NCBI RefSeq assembly: GCF_003289625.1
Contig: NZ_QMBN01000002.1
Coordinates: 206,600-270,599 of the forward strand
Direction: 5' to 3'
DNA from: Microbacterium sp. SMR1
Lineage (GTDB): Bacteria > Actinomycetota > Actinomycetes > Actinomycetales > Microbacteriaceae
Length of the DNA stretch: 64,000 nucleotides
The position numbers and the translations under genes are program-made. The notes under the pieces are model-generated. The model ran no database searches. It had not been told where the DNA came from and saw nothing but the letters and a program-made list of their open reading frames with translations. Below are positions 61,271-64,000 of this stretch, one piece after another; position 1 is the first letter of the stretch, and every line of letters starts with the position of its first letter.

Positions 61271-61970
61271 CCTCCGTCGGCAGGACGCGGGCGCGGCGGC
61301 GGGTGACCCACACCGCTCCGAAGCCGACGGCGACGAAGCCGATCGCGATGACGACGACGTACGCCGCGACCGACCCCCATCCGCCAGGGCCGTTCGGATT
61401 CAGGAACGGGTAGGGGTACCAGTACGGCTCGCCCGTCGTGGGGTTCGTGACGAGCGGGCCTCGGACGAGCGTGTAGGCCACCCACAGCAGCGGGAACGCC
61501 ACCACGACCCATACGACCTGCCAGCGAAGGGCGCGGCGCCGGGCGCCGATCAGCAGGTCGAGCACGAGGAAGATCGGGCCGATCAGGTGCAGCACCTCGT
61601 TCGACCATGGCACCGGCTCGGATCCCTGCGGGAGCGTGATCCCGCGCAGGAGTGCGTTGTAGACGACTCCGGTGATGACCATGTACGCCGTGGCGCAGGT
61701 GAGCGCGGCGGAGAGCCCGAGCGATGATTCCGGCCCGGCGCGGCCGATCAGTGCCCGGACACCCACCGTCGCGAGAACCACTGCCGCGATGACGTTCGAG
61801 AGGATCGTGAAGAAGCTGAAGAAGTTCGCGAACACGGTCGCGACGTCGCCGCCGGACTCGGCGGTTCGCGTCAGTGACACGGTCAGCTGGGTGCTGACGG
61901 CGGCGAGGATGACGACGGCCATCGCCAGCCGCAGGAGCGACCACACCGTCGCCTGCCTCGAGCTCTGCAC
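61254..61970 (-). CDS. Pr6Pr family membrane protein
   Basis: A 238-residue integral membrane protein with six helices (RLAMAVVILAAVSTQL, VFANFFSFFTILSNVIAAVV and others). Family features are FFTILSN, the loop WSNEVLHLIGPIFLVLDLLI and YPYPFLNPNGPGGWG near the C-terminus. Pr6Pr-like proteins have unknown function; they resemble FAR-17a/AIG1 proteins. The start is the ATG at 61970. It converges with map and overlaps it by 17 bases. Confidence 0.87.
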   Translation of the reverse strand: MQSSRQATVWSLLRLAMAVVILAAVSTQLTVSLTRTAESGGDVATVFANFFSFFTILSNVIAAVVLATVGVRALIGRAGPESSLGLSAALTCATAYMVITGVVYNALLRGITLPQGSEPVPWSNEVLHLIGPIFLVLDLLIGARRRALRWQVVWVVVAFPLLWVAYTLVRGPLVTNPTTGEPYWYPYPFLNPNGPGGWGSVAAYVVVIAIGFVAVGFGAVWVTRRRARVLPTEVTAAG

Positions 61971-62151
61971 GTGGGCACACTATCGCTCGATTGCCGTACG
62001 TGAACGCATGTGGCGGCGGTCCGGGATGTCGCGTCCGGTCACGGATAGCGTCGCGATGCGGCATCCGCGGGCATGGATCGGCGCATCGACGCGTTGGGTC
62101 CGACGGCGACCGCGGCGAAGGCAGCACGCGGCGCGCGAGAGGACGAACCCG

Positions 62152-62892
62152 ATGACCATCACCACCCCTCCTGTTCTGGGCGGCTCCGACGTCCGCGATA
62201 ACGCCGCATGGCATTCGCTGACCGGGGCGCACGCGCACCTCGCCATCGGCGACGACCTCGTCCGCCGGTATCCCGACGACGTGGCCGGCTTCGTGGGCGT
62301 GCGCACGTGGGAGGACCCTGCGGTGTGGGATTCGCTCACGACCGTGGTGGGTTCGGGCAATGAGTTCAGCATCAGTACGCCCGACCGTGCGGACGTTAGC
62401 GGTAGTGATGGTGCTGGGCCGGTGCTGCCTGAAGGCTGGGTGCGCACGTTCGGTGGCGCGGGAGTGCAGCTCGTCGAGACGGATCGCCTCCAGCCGCGAC
62501 CGGACGACGAGGCGATCAAGCTCGGAGAGGCGGATGTCGCCGACATGCTCGCGCTCGTCGAACGCAACCGGCCCGGTCCCTTCCGGCCGCGCACCTACCT
62601 GCTCGGCCGGTACATCGGCATCCGGCGCGACGGCCGGCTGATCGCGATGGCCGGGGAGCGGCTGCAGCCGGGCGAATGGACCGAGATCAGCGCCGTCGCG
62701 ACCGACGAGGCGTACCGGCGGCAGGGGCTCGCGTCGCGGCTGGTGCTGGATGTCGCGTTCCACATCCAGCAGCGGGGTGGCCGAGCGATGATGCATGCGG
62801 CCGCGTCGAACGTGAACGCGATCGCCGGCTACGAGAAGCTCGGCTTCGAGCTGCGGCAGCGGACGAACTTCACGGGCGTGCGCGTGCCCTGA
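62152..62892 (+). CDS. GNAT-family N-acetyltransferase
   Basis: A 246-residue acetyltransferase with a degenerate N-terminal half (about 1-120) and a C-terminal GNAT domain: RLIAMAGERLQPGEWTEISA, VATDEAYRRQGLASRLVL and AASNVNAIAGYEKLGFEL. It resembles the FeeM/Eis-like two-domain types and predicted acyltransferases that have a short N-terminal GNAT repeat. The ATG at 62152 follows AGAGGA. Substrate unknown. Confidence 0.86.
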   Translation: MTITTPPVLGGSDVRDNAAWHSLTGAHAHLAIGDDLVRRYPDDVAGFVGVRTWEDPAVWDSLTTVVGSGNEFSISTPDRADVSGSDGAGPVLPEGWVRTFGGAGVQLVETDRLQPRPDDEAIKLGEADVADMLALVERNRPGPFRPRTYLLGRYIGIRRDGRLIAMAGERLQPGEWTEISAVATDEAYRRQGLASRLVLDVAFHIQQRGGRAMMHAAASNVNAIAGYEKLGFELRQRTNFTGVRVP

Positions 62893-63000
62893 CCGGCGGT
62901 TCCCGGTCGGCGATTCCTCCCCAGGGGTGCGCTCTGACGAGTTTTGCAGTTCGTAGCTATGTTCGATGCCAGTGTCTGACCCCGCTGCCACAATGGGAAC

Positions 63001-64000
63001 ATGTCAGCGAACGCAGGTGGTGGCTCGGGCGGGGTGGAGGTCTCGCCGCACGGCCCCGCGATCGCGGCTTACGGCGAGGCGCTCGCGCTGATGCATGACG
63101 CGGATGTCGCTTCGGTGCGGGCTCTGGCCGAGCTGGGCCGGTCCGCGTTGCGTGAGGCGCGCCGTGATGGGGTTCGTGGGATGGCGTCGGACATGGAGCT
63201 GCGGTCGGTCGCAGCCGAAGCCGCAGGGCTTGCCCGGCGGACCGACCGGCGCCTGCAGGCCGACATCGACCATGCGCTGACGGTCGTCGACGACTACCCG
63301 ACCGTGTTCTCAGCGTGGCAGGAGCGGCGGATCACCCGCGACCACGTCGACGCGGTCGTCAAAGCGGGGACCGGGCTGCCCGATGAGGTGCGGGGCGAGT
63401 TCGAGGTCGCGGCGATCGCGGTGTGCGAGCGCGACATCGCCACCCGGGTGAAACCGGCCCTGCGTGCCCTCGCGGAGAGACTCCATGAGCGCACGTTCAC
63501 CGACCGGCACCGCGAAGCCGCCGCCGGACGGTGCGTGCGGGTCTCGCACGGGACGGACGGGATGTCGGATGTCATCGCGACCGTCCCGACCGTGATCGCG
63601 GTGGGCATGCTCGACCGGCTCACGCAGATGGGGCAGTCCGTCAAGGACGCCCGGACCGCGGGTGCGGCTGCGGATGCCGGGGCGGATGCCCTCAGGGCGG
63701 GCGAGTCCGCCGATACGCGAACCATGGACCAACTCCGAGCCGACATCCTCGGTGACCTCGTCCTCGGTGGGGCGCCCGTAGTTGACCCGACCTACGGGGC
63801 CGACCGGGCTGGTGGGCTCGGGGCGATCCGCGCGCGGGTTCAGGTGGCGGTCACCGCCGAGACGCTGATGGGTAAGGACGAGCACCCCGCCGAAGCCGTC
63901 GGGGCCGGGCTGATCGATGCCGATACGGCGCGTGAGCTCGCCGGGCAGGTGTCGGAGTGGGACCGGCTCTTCATCGACCCCGTCACCCGCACCCCGGTCG
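63001..64000 (+). CDS. DUF222/HNH endonuclease-type protein, 5' part
   Basis: The first 333 codons of a DUF222 (13E12 repeat) protein; the gene leaves the window. N-terminal helical segments (EALALMHDADVASVRALAEL, AAGLARRTDRRLQADIDHAL, WQERRITRDHVDAVVKAG) and the later ADTARELAGQVSEWDRLFID with VTRTPV lead up to the HNH domain that should follow at the C-terminus. These proteins occur in many copies in actinobacteria and may be homing-type nucleases. The ATG at 63001 is the first credible start. The HNH motif itself is not visible here. Confidence 0.9.
   Translation, partial: MSANAGGGSGGVEVSPHGPAIAAYGEALALMHDADVASVRALAELGRSALREARRDGVRGMASDMELRSVAAEAAGLARRTDRRLQADIDHALTVVDDYPTVFSAWQERRITRDHVDAVVKAGTGLPDEVRGEFEVAAIAVCERDIATRVKPALRALAERLHERTFTDRHREAAAGRCVRVSHGTDGMSDVIATVPTVIAVGMLDRLTQMGQSVKDARTAGAAADAGADALRAGESADTRTMDQLRADILGDLVLGGAPVVDPTYGADRAGGLGAIRARVQVAVTAETLMGKDEHPAEAVGAGLIDADTARELAGQVSEWDRLFIDPVTRTPV

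Noticed and set aside
62941..63000. LexA-type SOS box before the DUF222/HNH gene
   Set aside because: A GTTCGA-like half-site (TATGTTCGA) is present, but the matching TCGAAC half is missing at the right spacing.

Overview
The window is about 64 kb of very GC-rich DNA (roughly 70 %, by eye) from an actinobacterium, most likely a Microbacterium or close Microbacteriaceae relative. The reasons are the fhaA-fhaB-pstP-rodA-pbpA-pknA-pknB cell-growth cluster, NucS, a DUF222/HNH gene, a fused MrpA/B antiporter, and very frequent GGATGCC/GGCATCC words. No tool was run. Family calls come from motifs read in the translations, and starts were chosen from Shine-Dalgarno sites, stop/start overlaps and operators.

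Layout. 1-7.5 kb (minus): growth and division signalling operon with ATGA-type overlaps, entering the window at fhaA and leaving inside pknB. 7.6-9.1 kb: tRNA-Leu(CAG), a gene broken by one in-frame TGA, and a GNAT gene. 9.0-14.6 kb (minus): a condensin-like JetABC (Wadjet/MksBEF) operon with no JetD beside it. 14.6-25.3 kb: an accessory island between two ~90 bp direct repeats. The repeats carry the 3' end of a GNAT gene that is intact on the right side (25209-25700). The island holds a lipoprotein, a TetR/MFS/DUF1349 unit, a cluster of inverted repeats resembling a resolvase site, and an arsenic cluster: arsR, an arsN-like acetyltransferase, an arsO-like monooxygenase, two stand-alone arsC genes, trxB, acr3 and an arsR-arsC fusion.

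25.3-34 kb: housekeeping and regulatory genes (HAD, TetR, aldo/keto reductase, NucS, GNAT, CPBP protease, MFS and LacI divergent pair) plus an ABC ATPase scrap. 34.1-40.3 kb (plus): Mrp Na+/H+ antiporter operon mrpA(B)CDEFG. 40.3-45.4 kb: TetR, membrane protein, SpoIIE-type phosphatase, secreted GH6 glycosidase, alpha/beta hydrolase, WYL regulator. 45.4-48.7 kb (minus): TetR, an ATPase-like protein with a destroyed P-loop, and a YhgE/Pip-type membrane protein, controlled by a perfect palindrome. 48.7-52.8 kb (minus): metN-metI-metQ methionine importer followed by argG. 52.9-58 kb: MFS, AraC, cyclophilin lipoprotein, DUF1801, PAP2 phosphatase, membrane protein, and two copies of a 75 bp hairpin-forming intergenic repeat. 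58.05-59.33 kb: a solitary HsdR-N-like nuclease gene inside a perfect 29 bp direct repeat. 59.6-64 kb: FBP-domain (EF-G-binding) protein, XRE regulator divergent from a methionine aminopeptidase, Pr6Pr membrane protein, GNAT, and the start of a DUF222/HNH gene cut by the window end.

The strongest leads are the repeat-bounded arsenic island next to jetA, the JetABC operon without JetD, the single-gene nuclease cassette in a 29 bp repeat, and the YhgE operon with a dead-looking ATPase.
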